Below are positions 23,786-32,339 of a DNA stretch of 33,627 bases, piece after piece. The notes beneath the pieces are model-generated. The model was not told the origin of the DNA. It did not search any database and was given only the letters and a program-made list of their open reading frames with translations. This DNA is from Carthagonibacter metallireducens. GTDB taxonomy: Bacteria; Gemmatimonadota; Gemmatimonadetes; Palauibacterales; Palauibacteraceae. The stretch covers positions 1 to 33,627 of the forward strand of contig JAMJQQ010000062.1 of NCBI GenBank assembly GCA_023554445.1, written 5' to 3'. A program made the position numbers and the translations under genes. Within the stretch, counting starts at the first letter, position 1; each line of letters begins with the position of its first letter.

Positions 23786-25750
23786 CTAAGGACGTGCGTC
23801 GACGCTCGCCGGGATCACCAGCCTCGTCCTGGAATCGAGAGTTCGCACTCCGGTCGCACTGTCGGTGAGGCGAACGTTCAGCTCATAATCGCCCGCCGGC
23901 ACCTCGTTCAGCTCGAGGCGGAGAATCACCGGCGACAGGATTCGCGCCCCCGACGCGGCCGTGCCCGAGTACTCCTGCTCGAATGCCGGCGGATCGGTGC
24001 CAACGGCCTCTGCTTCCTGCAGTCGTACTCGGGCCGTGTACGCTCCGCCGGGCGTCATGTTGTATGCCTCGAGATAGATCCAGGCGACGCCATCTGCGCC
24101 GGTCCGATGCGATGGAGACGGCCGCATGGCCAGTCCGGGGCGTGGTCTCCAGGCTCCGCCGGAATCCGGTGCGACCGCTATGTCGGAGAGCAGGGGCAGC
24201 GCCCCGCCGAAGTCGCGAACCACGAGAGAATCTGCCACGAAGTTGCCCCGGGCGCGGCCATCCTCCGATGCCGGAAACCGAACCTGGAAGAGGGTGGCAT
24301 ACCGCCCCGGAGGCACCTCGGCAGGGATTCTCAAACCGAGGACCGCGTTCGGATCGGACGCTTCGGCAGGATCGAGGTCGAACTCCGCCGGAACGGTCAC
24401 GAGGACCTCTTCATCCTCGTCGAGCAGGGTCAACACGGCTTCGAGACGCGGACTTATCCCGGAACGGATCACCGCTTCGACTTCGCTTCCCGGCAGCTCC
24501 ACGTTCACCCAGACCCGCGTCTGCATCGGACGCGGAGACCGGAACTGAAGCCACTCGCGGTCGAAGTTCAGGGCCAGATCCACGTCAGGCCGCTCGGGTA
24601 TCCCGTCGATTGCGGTACGGGCATCCGCCCCGGTCATATTTCTTTCGATCTGCAGCTGCTCGATCGTCCGATTCCGGTCGAAACGGTTGGCCATGCGAGC
24701 GTATTCCGGGTCGAGAACGGACCGGGAGTTGTACAGATCCGCCAGAAGCCAGGCCGGGATCAGCGGCAGTACCGGTGAGAGGGCGACCATCGGATTTCGA
24801 GTGCGGATGATCCGACCGGTGGCGGGGTCCACGGGGCAGCGGAACACGCCTGCGAGGTTCTCGAGCAGCCACCAGTCATCGGTACCGCCGAGCGACGAAA
24901 GGTGGTAGAGCCGTATCCCGTCCGGATCCTCGTAGGCCCAGGTGATGTTCGGTTCATAGCACTCGTCGGCCTGGAACGAGGCAGAACGATCGGGTTCACC
25001 CATTCGCAGGTAGAGCGTTCCACGGTCATCGAAGGCCGGGCTGCGGGGCAGCCCGTGGCGCATCGTCGTGGTGCCGGTCTCCTTCCCGCGTCTGCGGTAG
25101 AGATCCCGGGCATGCCGGAGTCGCCGGTAGTGCTGCTCGAGACGCGCGTCGGGCGTCAGGCCGGACGCGATCGCGCGTCGGTTCAGGAAGCGGCGGAAGA
25201 ATGCGCAATCGTCCCGTTGACCGGCGGGAAGCGCGCGAAACCGGTCCCAGGCCTCTATCTCATCGGGAGTAGCCAGCGGAACGAGATCGGTCCATGCTTC
25301 CAGAGCGGATTCCTCGGTGGCGGTGGCGCAGGCTGCCCACCAGTGGACGGTGGCGTCGTCACGTCCCTCGAGGAATCCGATTCGTGCCAGCTCCAGCCGG
25401 CGGAGTGCGTCGGGAATGCCCTCCCCTGCGCGTTCGAGAGCATCGGCTGCCCGATCGGCATCCCCCGCCCGCACCCATAGCCGGGAAACCGCCAGCCAGT
25501 CCCAGCTGTCGCGCGGCCCGCCGGTGGAACGCTCCCAGCGCCGGAGCAGGTCTTCGACGTCACCGCGGTCTGGATCGGCGCGAGGTTCGAGTCGGCGCTG
25601 CATCCGTTCCGCCAGGTCACCTGCACCACGCTCGTACAGGTCGTAATAGACCGGACCCGGCATCGACTGCGCGCTTGTCTCACCGGCCGCCACCAGCCCG
25701 GCCATGCAGACGACGGCGGCGACCAGCCGACGCATGCGCACGGAAGGCAT
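23786..25750 (-). CDS. exported GWxTD-like domain protein, paralog A
   Basis: The 654-residue protein has a signal peptide (cleavage near SAQ at residue 28) and no further membrane segment. A helical, TPR-like region (about 50-230) precedes a GWxTD-like domain (about 232-310): FDDRGTLYLRMGEPDRS, ECYEPNITWAYEDPDG and GGTDDWWLLENL are recognisable, although the eponymous GWxTD itself is replaced by AFDDRG. A C-terminal beta-rich module (518-654) starts SDIAVAPDSGGAW. The mature chain has exactly four cysteines (141, 182, 264, 305). It aligns end to end with the preceding gene, whose stop is four bases away. Exported but of unknown function; the GWxTD family is common in Gemmatimonadota and Acidobacteriota. 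Confidence 0.85.
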   Translation of the reverse strand: MPSVRMRRLVAAVVCMAGLVAAGETSAQSMPGPVYYDLYERGAGDLAERMQRRLEPRADPDRGDVEDLLRRWERSTGGPRDSWDWLAVSRLWVRAGDADRAADALERAGEGIPDALRRLELARIGFLEGRDDATVHWWAACATATEESALEAWTDLVPLATPDEIEAWDRFRALPAGQRDDCAFFRRFLNRRAIASGLTPDARLEQHYRRLRHARDLYRRRGKETGTTTMRHGLPRSPAFDDRGTLYLRMGEPDRSASFQADECYEPNITWAYEDPDGIRLYHLSSLGGTDDWWLLENLAGVFRCPVDPATGRIIRTRNPMVALSPVLPLIPAWLLADLYNSRSVLDPEYARMANRFDRNRTIEQLQIERNMTGADARTAIDGIPERPDVDLALNFDREWLQFRSPRPMQTRVWVNVELPGSEVEAVIRSGISPRLEAVLTLLDEDEEVLVTVPAEFDLDPAEASDPNAVLGLRIPAEVPPGRYATLFQVRFPASEDGRARGNFVADSLVVRDFGGALPLLSDIAVAPDSGGAWRPRPGLAMRPSPSHRTGADGVAWIYLEAYNMTPGGAYTARVRLQEAEAVGTDPPAFEQEYSGTAASGARILSPVILRLELNEVPAGDYELNVRLTDSATGVRTLDSRTRLVIPASVDARP

Positions 25751-25754
25751 CGGA

Positions 25755-27854
25755 TCAGTTCCGCTGATTGCGAACCACGATCTCCGTGTCGAACGGAAGA
25801 GTGCGTTCGCCCCGCGAGTCGTCTTCGACGCTCAGCGACATGCGGTAGGTGCCGGGCTCCGAGTCGGACAGGTCGAGCCGCAGGACTCGTCCCACCCGTG
25901 GCCCGGGCTCCATCGGCGCTTCGCCCGGGAACGAGAGATCGAATGGATCGCCATCCCCATCCAGCGGCTCGAGCCGCACGTGGGTCGTGTAGCGCGCGCC
26001 CGGTCCCAGGCCATAGGTCTCGAAGTAGACGAACGCGACACCGTCCGGACCGGTCAGGTGGGCCGGACTCGGGCGGATGCCGACGACGGTGCCACCGGGG
26101 CCCGCGGGCTGCCAGCTGCCGCCGGAATCCGAGGCGACCGCCACGTCCGACAGGTCCGGAATCGCCACCGCGAAGCTGCGCACCAGGACCTGGCCGCGGT
26201 GGAAGTTCCCGCTCGGTTTCCCCTGCACCGACCCATCGAAGCCGTCCCGCGCGATGAAGGTATACCGGTACTCTCCAGCCGGGAGTTCGACCGCCAATCG
26301 GACGGGTATGCTCTGGTCCCGCCCGAGTCGCTGTCGTGAGACCGCCTCGAAGCTCGACTGCACGCGTCGCAGCTCACCGAACTCGTCTACGAGAACCCAG
26401 CGAGCATCCACGTGGTAACGGTAGCCTCCGCCGGGTTCCGCCGCCGGTGTCAGATTCTGTCCCTCGACCACACCGTTGAGCCACACGCGGCTGGAATCAC
26501 CATCGACGGCGAGATACTGGAGCTCCTCGATCAGGATCCGGACGTCTTCCTTCACCTCCGGACGCTCGGGTATCGTGGAGATGGCGAACTCCCCGTCCTC
26601 CCGGGTCCAGATCCGCTCCTCCTGCAGCACCTTGGTCGCCTCGAGGGCCTTGCCTCCCGAGCTGTTGAGGGTCACCTGCGCGCTGCGGTCGGACATGCGG
26701 GACGCCGCCTGCGCGTACCGCGTGTCCAGGCCCTGTCGGGACATGTACAGATCGGTCAGAACCAGGGCCGCCGCTGTCCCCATCGGCACGAACCGATTCT
26801 CGTTGACGGGAGTGAGGCGCGCCCTGACGCCGGTCCCGCTCGCGCCGGCCGTCGGGTTTCCGCACCGATATACCAGGCCCAGGTTCTCGATCAACCAGTA
26901 ATCGTCGATGCCGCCCGAGGCACTGAAGTGGTAGACCCTCGTCGCGCCCGGATAATCGTAGGCCCAGGACTCGTTGGGCTGATAGCACTCTGCGCTCACG
27001 ATATCCGAAGGGAGAGAAGGATTGCCCGCGAAAGACGTGACGCGATCCGGCTCTCCGAAACGCACGAAGATCAGGCCGCGATCATCGAACATCGCGTTGC
27101 GGGGTCGACCGAGGTCATTGGTGAACGTGGGCGATTTCTTTCCACCGCGTCTTCGGTAGACGTCCATCGCGCGGCGAACCCTCTCGTAGTGCAGGCTCAT
27201 CCGGGCGTCGAGCGGCAAGCCCGACGCCAGCGAACGCTCCGCCCAGAAGCGGCGCAACTGGGCGCAGAGGTCGCGCTGTGGAACGGGAAGCCGTCGAAAC
27301 CGATCCCATTCTTCCATTTCGGCCGGCGTCGCCAGCGACTCGATGTCCAGCCAGTATTCCAGTGACGCGGCCTCATCCGCGGATCGGCAGCCCTTCCAGT
27401 AGGCTGCCGCCGCAAGATCCGGATTGCCCCGGAGGAACTCTATTCGGGCCTCATCCAGCAGAAGGGCCGCCTCGGGCACGTCACCCGAATTGCGGGCAAG
27501 ATCGAGAGCCGCCTGGGCCGAATCGGGATTGTCGGCCCGAATCCACAGGCGCGCCACGGCTACCTGATCCCAACCCGTCACCGGCCCGCCGGTCTCTTCC
27601 TCCCAACGCTTCAGAAGCCCGACGACGTCGTCTCCATCGGGGTCGGCCCGAAGTTCCAGTTTCTTCGAGATCCGCTTGGCGAGTTTTTCGTGCCCCGCGT
27701 TGCCGAGATCGAAGTAGACCTGTGTCGGCATCGTCTGGCCTTCGACTCCGGTCGGTCCGAGCCCCAGAATTGCAGCCGCCGCGATCAATCCGGCGCGCAG
27801 GGGAAGCTCGAGAAACCGATTCCGTCGAATTCGCTGCCTCGATCGCCGCATCAT
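25755..27854 (-). CDS. exported GWxTD-like domain protein, paralog B
   Basis: The 699-residue protein is a tandem paralog of the next gene. After a basic, hydrophobic signal (cleavage near VEG at 39) it shows the same order: MPTQVYFDL, LRADPDGDDVVGLLKRWEEETGGP, helical repeats, FDDRGLIFVRFGEPDRV (257-272), ECYQPNESWAYDYPG, GGIDDYWLIENL, then a beta-rich C-terminal module from about 565 with SDVAVASDSGGSW. Its mature chain has four cysteines at 156, 197, 290 and 331, co-linear with those of paralog A, which suggests two conserved disulfides. The start is ATGATG; the first ATG overlaps the stop of the upstream exported protein (ATGA), so translation is likely coupled. Confidence 0.85.
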   Translation of the reverse strand: MMRRSRQRIRRNRFLELPLRAGLIAAAAILGLGPTGVEGQTMPTQVYFDLGNAGHEKLAKRISKKLELRADPDGDDVVGLLKRWEEETGGPVTGWDQVAVARLWIRADNPDSAQAALDLARNSGDVPEAALLLDEARIEFLRGNPDLAAAAYWKGCRSADEAASLEYWLDIESLATPAEMEEWDRFRRLPVPQRDLCAQLRRFWAERSLASGLPLDARMSLHYERVRRAMDVYRRRGGKKSPTFTNDLGRPRNAMFDDRGLIFVRFGEPDRVTSFAGNPSLPSDIVSAECYQPNESWAYDYPGATRVYHFSASGGIDDYWLIENLGLVYRCGNPTAGASGTGVRARLTPVNENRFVPMGTAAALVLTDLYMSRQGLDTRYAQAASRMSDRSAQVTLNSSGGKALEATKVLQEERIWTREDGEFAISTIPERPEVKEDVRILIEELQYLAVDGDSSRVWLNGVVEGQNLTPAAEPGGGYRYHVDARWVLVDEFGELRRVQSSFEAVSRQRLGRDQSIPVRLAVELPAGEYRYTFIARDGFDGSVQGKPSGNFHRGQVLVRSFAVAIPDLSDVAVASDSGGSWQPAGPGGTVVGIRPSPAHLTGPDGVAFVYFETYGLGPGARYTTHVRLEPLDGDGDPFDLSFPGEAPMEPGPRVGRVLRLDLSDSEPGTYRMSLSVEDDSRGERTLPFDTEIVVRNQRN

Positions 27855-28918
27855 CGTCCTCCCCTTACCTCGTCTCCGACCTCTGCGATCGGCTGTTCCG
27901 CGCCGCGGTCTTCCGGATCTCGCACCCTGATCTCAGTCGCTCGCACCTCGGTCTTCTCACCCGTCGCAGCGTCCGTAAAGCGTACGAGCACCTTGTATGG
28001 ACCGGGCCGGGTGTCCTTCATTTCGAGCCGCAGAACTGAACGTACCGGTCGCTCAGGCTCATCGGGCGTCGTCCCTCTATACTGGAGCTGGAAAGGCTGC
28101 CGGACACCCGTGAAGGTCTCTCCCTTTCCCATCGGCGCCCAATTCGAAACGAGCCGCACCTCTCCCCTGTGCGTCTCGCCGGGCGTCAGCCCATATACCT
28201 CGAAGTAGACGAAGGGCCGCGCATCCGTCTGTACCATCTTCGCGGCGTTCAGCTTCAGTTCGACGCCGGGAGATGGACTCCAGGCGCCCCCCGAGTCCGC
28301 CGCGACGGCTACGGAACTGACGAACGGACCGGTTCGGTCGAATGGAGGCACTACGACCTCTCCCTCCTGAACGTTCAGAGCCCGATCTCCCTCCCAGTTG
28401 AGATCCCGTACCTCGATCCTGTACCTGTACTCACCCGGAAGAACCCGGATTCGGGTCTGGATCGGGAATCCATCCGTGGTCCTGGGCGGGATGAGCGCGT
28501 TGAGCAAGTGCCGAACGCGCGACTCGTCACGGGCGATCTCTTCACCGTCGCGATAGATGATCGTCCGAAGTTCGAGCTCGTACTTCCAACCGCCTTCGAA
28601 TACGCCCCGAACGCGGCCTGCGTGCACACTGACTGCCGTCCACAGATCGACTTCACCGGCCGCCGACGGGTAGAAGACCAGGTGCTGGTAGTCGAAGGGA
28701 AATGCTCCCGCCTTTCGGCTCCCCGCGCTCGATTCCAATTGCGAGAAGGCGTCCTGGGTCGAAACACCCGACCCCTGCGCATGAGCCGCTCGGGGCAGTG
28801 CTGGATAGACGGGGAGCGAAAAGACCAGGAACAGCGCAGCCAATCGAATGCTCTGCTCGGGCGTCGAGCCGTCGCAGCGCGTCCCGCGTGCGTGTCCCCT
28901 GCGAGCCAGACCGGACAT
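27851..28918 (-). CDS. exported protein sharing only the C-terminal module of the GWxTD paralogs
   Basis: The 355-residue protein has a long signal peptide (cleavage near AHAQ, about 44-46), supported by the ATG at 28918 with GGAGG seven bases upstream; an in-frame start at 28951 is less likely. Its C-terminal module (197-355) begins VSSVAVAADSGGAWSPSPG and matches the modules of the two following genes, including VYFEVYGLTPG and a closing beta sandwich. An N-terminal beta-rich part (about 60-190) has no GWxTD-like domain. The mature protein has no cysteine. It is the first of the three-gene set and overlaps the next ATG by four bases. Function unknown; a partner or scaffold of the other two is plausible. 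Confidence 0.8.
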   Translation of the reverse strand: MSGLARRGHARGTRCDGSTPEQSIRLAALFLVFSLPVYPALPRAAHAQGSGVSTQDAFSQLESSAGSRKAGAFPFDYQHLVFYPSAAGEVDLWTAVSVHAGRVRGVFEGGWKYELELRTIIYRDGEEIARDESRVRHLLNALIPPRTTDGFPIQTRIRVLPGEYRYRIEVRDLNWEGDRALNVQEGEVVVPPFDRTGPFVSSVAVAADSGGAWSPSPGVELKLNAAKMVQTDARPFVYFEVYGLTPGETHRGEVRLVSNWAPMGKGETFTGVRQPFQLQYRGTTPDEPERPVRSVLRLEMKDTRPGPYKVLVRFTDAATGEKTEVRATEIRVRDPEDRGAEQPIAEVGDEVRGGR

Positions 28919-29052
28919 GAGAGAGCCTCCACCTGTAGCCGCCACACCCACCGATCACGCGGACTCCGCCCCTGCGAAGCCGCGGCGTCGGGGCCCTGCC
29001 CCGCACGCCATCCTCCCGTTCTACGAACGAACGGCGGTAAAGTGCCTCCGGT
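28919..29052 (-). other. intergenic gap between thyX and the exported-protein genes, with a small hairpin
   Basis: This 134-base gap divides the replication genes from the exported proteins. It contains a perfect 6-bp inverted repeat with a 3-base loop at 28989-29003 (CGGGGC and GCCCCG) and no T-run on the minus strand. I see no convincing promoter for the downstream gene, so read-through from thyX remains possible. Confidence 0.35.
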
Positions 29053-30036
29053 TCACTCGAAGTCCCCGGGAACGGCCTCTCGCATCCGGCTCTCGAACTC
29101 CTCCGCCGGCTTCATTTCGGAGAGATTCAGTTCGAAGTCCGGTCGCCTGGCGGGCCCCATCTTGTGGAGAAGTTCACGCGCCTCGCGCGCCGAGAGCCCG
29201 AACGACTTCAGGCGCTCGAGCGAAAGTGATGGCGCGTCGGATCTCACCGAGAGCTCCTCGTCATCCGCGACCAGCAGGGCACGCATCACTTCGAGCTCTC
29301 CGTGACTCATGTGCGATCCGCAGAACTCGTAGTCCAGCCATGCCTCGTAGCTGAGTGGAGCGACACGCTTCAGCATACCCGCCATCACCTCGGCAAAGGC
29401 CCGGATCTCCCATTGTGCGTGCGGGTCGGCGCGAAGGCTCAGGAAGTGAAACAGGTTGTGGAGGTCGATCTTCCAGTACCACTGCGTGTAGGTCGACAGC
29501 GGCAGATCGATCCGGGCCAGCTCTCGCGCGACTTCTTCCCCGACCAGCCATCCGTAGGTGTCAGCCGAGGACTGGCGAAGCTCATCCCAGCGCCGCACGG
29601 CCTTCTCGTAGACCTCGGCTCCCGCAGGCTCTCCCTCCCGTCCCTGGCGATTCGATTCGCTCTGCATGGCGAACTGCTCGTACCCGGGGCGATAGAAGAG
29701 CAGTGGCATAAGGCTGTAGCGTCCGCTGTACTCGTTCACGGACGCGGTCCGATGCCGGATCCACTGCCTGGCGACGAACATCGGCATCGCACAGTGAAAC
29801 TTCAGCTCGACCATCTCGGAGGGGGTCGTATGCCTGTGACGACGCAGGTATCGGATCAGCCCCCGAGTGGCACTCGTCTTACGGGTTCCGAACCCGTAGC
29901 TGACGCGCGCCGCCTGCTCGATGGACTCATCGCTTCCCATGTAGTCGATCAGCGACACGAAGCCGTGGTCGAGCACCGGGAAGTACCCGCCGAGGATCTC
30001 CTCCGCTGCCGGATTCGTCGGACGTCGGGTTTCCAT
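29053..30036 (-). CDS. thyX: flavin-dependent thymidylate synthase ThyX
   Basis: The 327-residue enzyme makes dTMP from dUMP using FAD and methylenetetrahydrofolate. The signature RHRTASVNEYSGRYS (residues 94-108) carries Arg94, His95, Arg96, Ser99, Asn101, Glu102, Ser104, Arg106 and Tyr107 of the RHRxxSxNExSxR motif. The segments TSATRGLIRYLRRHRHTTPSEM and LSTYTQWYWKIDLHNLFHFLSLR are typical. ATG 30036 lies one base beyond the gyrB stop; the in-frame start at 30105 would lie inside gyrB and lacks homology. At 327 residues it is longer than the roughly 220-250 of many ThyX proteins, owing to extensions at both ends. No thyA is seen. Confidence 0.95.
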   Translation of the reverse strand: METRRPTNPAAEEILGGYFPVLDHGFVSLIDYMGSDESIEQAARVSYGFGTRKTSATRGLIRYLRRHRHTTPSEMVELKFHCAMPMFVARQWIRHRTASVNEYSGRYSLMPLLFYRPGYEQFAMQSESNRQGREGEPAGAEVYEKAVRRWDELRQSSADTYGWLVGEEVARELARIDLPLSTYTQWYWKIDLHNLFHFLSLRADPHAQWEIRAFAEVMAGMLKRVAPLSYEAWLDYEFCGSHMSHGELEVMRALLVADDEELSVRSDAPSLSLERLKSFGLSAREARELLHKMGPARRPDFELNLSEMKPAEEFESRMREAVPGDFE

Positions 30037-30037
30037 C

Positions 30038-31996
30038 TCAGATATCCAGGTTGCGTACGAACTTCGCGTTCTGCTCGATGAACTCCCGGCGTGGCTCGAC
30101 TTCATCCCCCATCAACCGCTCGAACAAGAGCGAGGCTTCCGTCGCCTCGTCGATCGTGACCTGCAGCAAGGTCCTGTTCTCGGGGCTCATCGTCGTGTTC
30201 CAGAGCTGGTCGGGATTCATTTCGCCGAGTCCCTTGTATCGCTGCACATGGATCGCGGAACTGCCCTTGCCACCCTGCAGCTCCTTCGTGATCGTCTCCC
30301 GCTCCTCCTCTGTGTAGCAGTAGAACTCCTTCTTTCCTCGGCTCACGCGGTACAGGGGCGGTTGCGCGATGAACACGTACCCGGCCTCGATCAGCTCCTG
30401 CATCTGCCGGAAGAAGAAGGTCAGCAGGAGCGTGCGGATGTGGGCGCCGTCCACGTCGGCATCGGTCATGATCACGATCTTGTGATACCGCGTCTGATCG
30501 AGCGAGAACTCGTCGCCGATACCCGCTCCGATCGCCGTGATGATGGCACGGATTTCGTCGTTCGAGAGAATCTTGTCGATGCGGGCTCGCTCGACGTTGA
30601 GGATCTTGCCTTTGAGCGGGAGAATGGCCTGATACTCCCGGTCGCGCCCCTGCTTGGCCGACCCGCCCGCGCTGTCGCCCTCCACCAGGTAGAGCTCCGA
30701 CAGCGAGGCATCGCGACTGGAGCAGTCGGCCAGCTTCCCCGGGAGAATCCCCGTCTCCAGCGCGGACTTCTTGCGCGTGAGGTCGCGCGCCTTGCGGGCC
30801 GCCTCGCGCGCTCGAGCTGCCTGAACAGCCTTCTCGATGATCCGGCGCGCCGAGGACGGATTCTCGTCCAGCCACGTTCCGAGCTTGTCGTTGACGAGGC
30901 TCTCGACGATCCCGCGCACCTCGCTGTTGCCGAGCTTGGTCTTGGTCTGGCCCTCGAACTGCGGCTCCAGGACCTTGACCGACAGCACGGCGACCAGGCC
31001 TTCCCGGACATCGTCGCCGGAGAGGCTCGGATCTCCCTTCTTCATCGTACTCGAGCGGGAGGCATAGCCGTTGATCGTGCGGGTCAGGGCCGCCTTGAAT
31101 CCGCTCAGGTGCGTGCCGCCCTCATGCGTGTTGATGTTGTTGACGAAGGTGAAGGTGTCTTCGTTGTATCCATCCGTGTACTGCATGGCGAGCTCGATCT
31201 CGGTCCCGTCCTGGTCGCCCTGCAGATAGATCACATCGTCGTGCAGAGGGTTCTTCTTACCCCGCAGGTACTCGACGTACTGGCTGATCCCGCCCTCGAA
31301 GTAGAACCGCTCCTCCCTGTCGTTTTCCGTGCCCTCCGGCCGCTCATCGCGCAGCGTGATGCTCACGCCGCCGTTCAGGTACGCGAGCTCGCGGAGCCGA
31401 CTGGCGAGTGTGTCCCACTGATACTGCAGCTCGGTGAAGATCTCCGGATCCGGCCTGAAGTGGACCCGGGTCCCGGTCTCCTTCGTCTTCGCGCCCTTCT
31501 CGAGCTCGCTCTTCTTGAGACCGCGGCTGAATTCCTGCGTCCAGACGTGACCGTCCCGCTTGACTTCCACGTCCAGTGATTCCGACAGAGCGTTGACCAC
31601 CGACACGCCCACGCCGTGCAGTCCTCCGGATACCTTGTAGCTGTCCTTGTCGAACTTCCCGCCCGCGTGCAACCGGGTCAGGGCGACCTCCACGCCCGGC
31701 ACCTTCTCGGTGGGGTGGATGTCGACCGGAATTCCCCGCCCGTCGTCCGTGACGGTGATCGAATCGTCGTCATGGATGACGACCGCGATGTCGGAGCAAT
31801 AGCCCGCCATCGCTTCGTCGATCGCGTTGTCCACCACCTCGTAGACCAGGTGATGCAGCCCGCGCGCAGAGGTGGACCCGATGTACATCCCGGGCCGCTT
31901 GCGTACGGCCTCCAGTCCCTTGAGCACCTGCAGGTGCCGGGAGGTGTAACCCTCCTGGCCCTTCGCTCCGCCCTTCTTACCGTTCGTCTTCGCCAT
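30038..31996 (-). CDS. gyrB: DNA gyrase subunit B
   Basis: The 652-residue protein has the GHKL ATPase (EVVDNAIDEAMAG about 53-65, TDDGRGIPVD about 83-92, GLHGVGVSVVNALS), the transducer domain (VNNINTHEGGTHLSGF), the TOPRIM domain (LVEGDSAGGSAKQGRD near 438, and MTDADVDGAHI near 510) and the C-terminal gyrase domain (QRYKGLGEMNPDQLWNTT). The length matches the short GyrB that lacks the E. coli-type insert. GGAGGAG is four bases before the ATG, inside the end of the upstream DUF721 gene, which overlaps by 20 bases. QLWNTTMSPE supports GyrB rather than ParE. Confidence 0.97.
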   Translation of the reverse strand: MAKTNGKKGGAKGQEGYTSRHLQVLKGLEAVRKRPGMYIGSTSARGLHHLVYEVVDNAIDEAMAGYCSDIAVVIHDDDSITVTDDGRGIPVDIHPTEKVPGVEVALTRLHAGGKFDKDSYKVSGGLHGVGVSVVNALSESLDVEVKRDGHVWTQEFSRGLKKSELEKGAKTKETGTRVHFRPDPEIFTELQYQWDTLASRLRELAYLNGGVSITLRDERPEGTENDREERFYFEGGISQYVEYLRGKKNPLHDDVIYLQGDQDGTEIELAMQYTDGYNEDTFTFVNNINTHEGGTHLSGFKAALTRTINGYASRSSTMKKGDPSLSGDDVREGLVAVLSVKVLEPQFEGQTKTKLGNSEVRGIVESLVNDKLGTWLDENPSSARRIIEKAVQAARAREAARKARDLTRKKSALETGILPGKLADCSSRDASLSELYLVEGDSAGGSAKQGRDREYQAILPLKGKILNVERARIDKILSNDEIRAIITAIGAGIGDEFSLDQTRYHKIVIMTDADVDGAHIRTLLLTFFFRQMQELIEAGYVFIAQPPLYRVSRGKKEFYCYTEEERETITKELQGGKGSSAIHVQRYKGLGEMNPDQLWNTTMSPENRTLLQVTIDEATEASLLFERLMGDEVEPRREFIEQNAKFVRNLDI

Positions 31997-32327
31997 CCAG
32001 CTCCTCCGCCAGCCTCTCGTTGGACTGCAGAAACACGATTTTCTCGATTCGGCCTTTTCCCCTGCCGGCGTTCAGCTTCCGCATCAGGCGCGGACGAAGC
32101 ATGCTGAGCTCCATCCGCCAGGCCGCACTTTCCACTTCCACGAACAACGTCTCGTCACGGATCCGCACCGGCCGCGAGATGCGGGCGATGTGGGGTCCCA
32201 CCAGCTCTTCCCAGTTCGCGATGACCTCGGCCCGCTCCACCTGCTCGGCGATACCCATGCGGGCGAGGACCGTCCCGACCAGTCCTCCGATCTGCGCCGG
32301 CGAGTCCTTTTTCCGAGAGCGCTTCAC
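31977..32327 (-). CDS. DUF721 / DciA-family protein
   Basis: The 116-residue protein starts at GTG 32327 (the codon after an in-frame 12-base gap from recF). A helical N-terminal portion with IGGLVGTVLARMG is followed by ANWEELVGPHIARISRPVRIRDETLFVEVESAAWRMELSMLRPRLMRKLN, the DUF721 core (WxxxVGxxIAxxxxPxxxxxxxLxVxVxSxxWxxELxxxxxxLLxxLN). DUF721 proteins of the DciA type load the replicative helicase DnaB in bacteria without DnaC. It lies between recF and gyrB, a common DUF721 position. It overlaps gyrB by 20 bases. Confidence 0.88.
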   Translation of the reverse strand: MKRSRKKDSPAQIGGLVGTVLARMGIAEQVERAEVIANWEELVGPHIARISRPVRIRDETLFVEVESAAWRMELSMLRPRLMRKLNAGRGKGRIEKIVFLQSNERLAEELDGEDER

Positions 32328-32339
32328 CGGGCCCGATCC

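Noticed and set aside
30248..31579. 443-codon rightward open frame inside gyrB
   Set aside because: Antisense to a certain gyrB; high-GC codon structure commonly opens the complementary frame.
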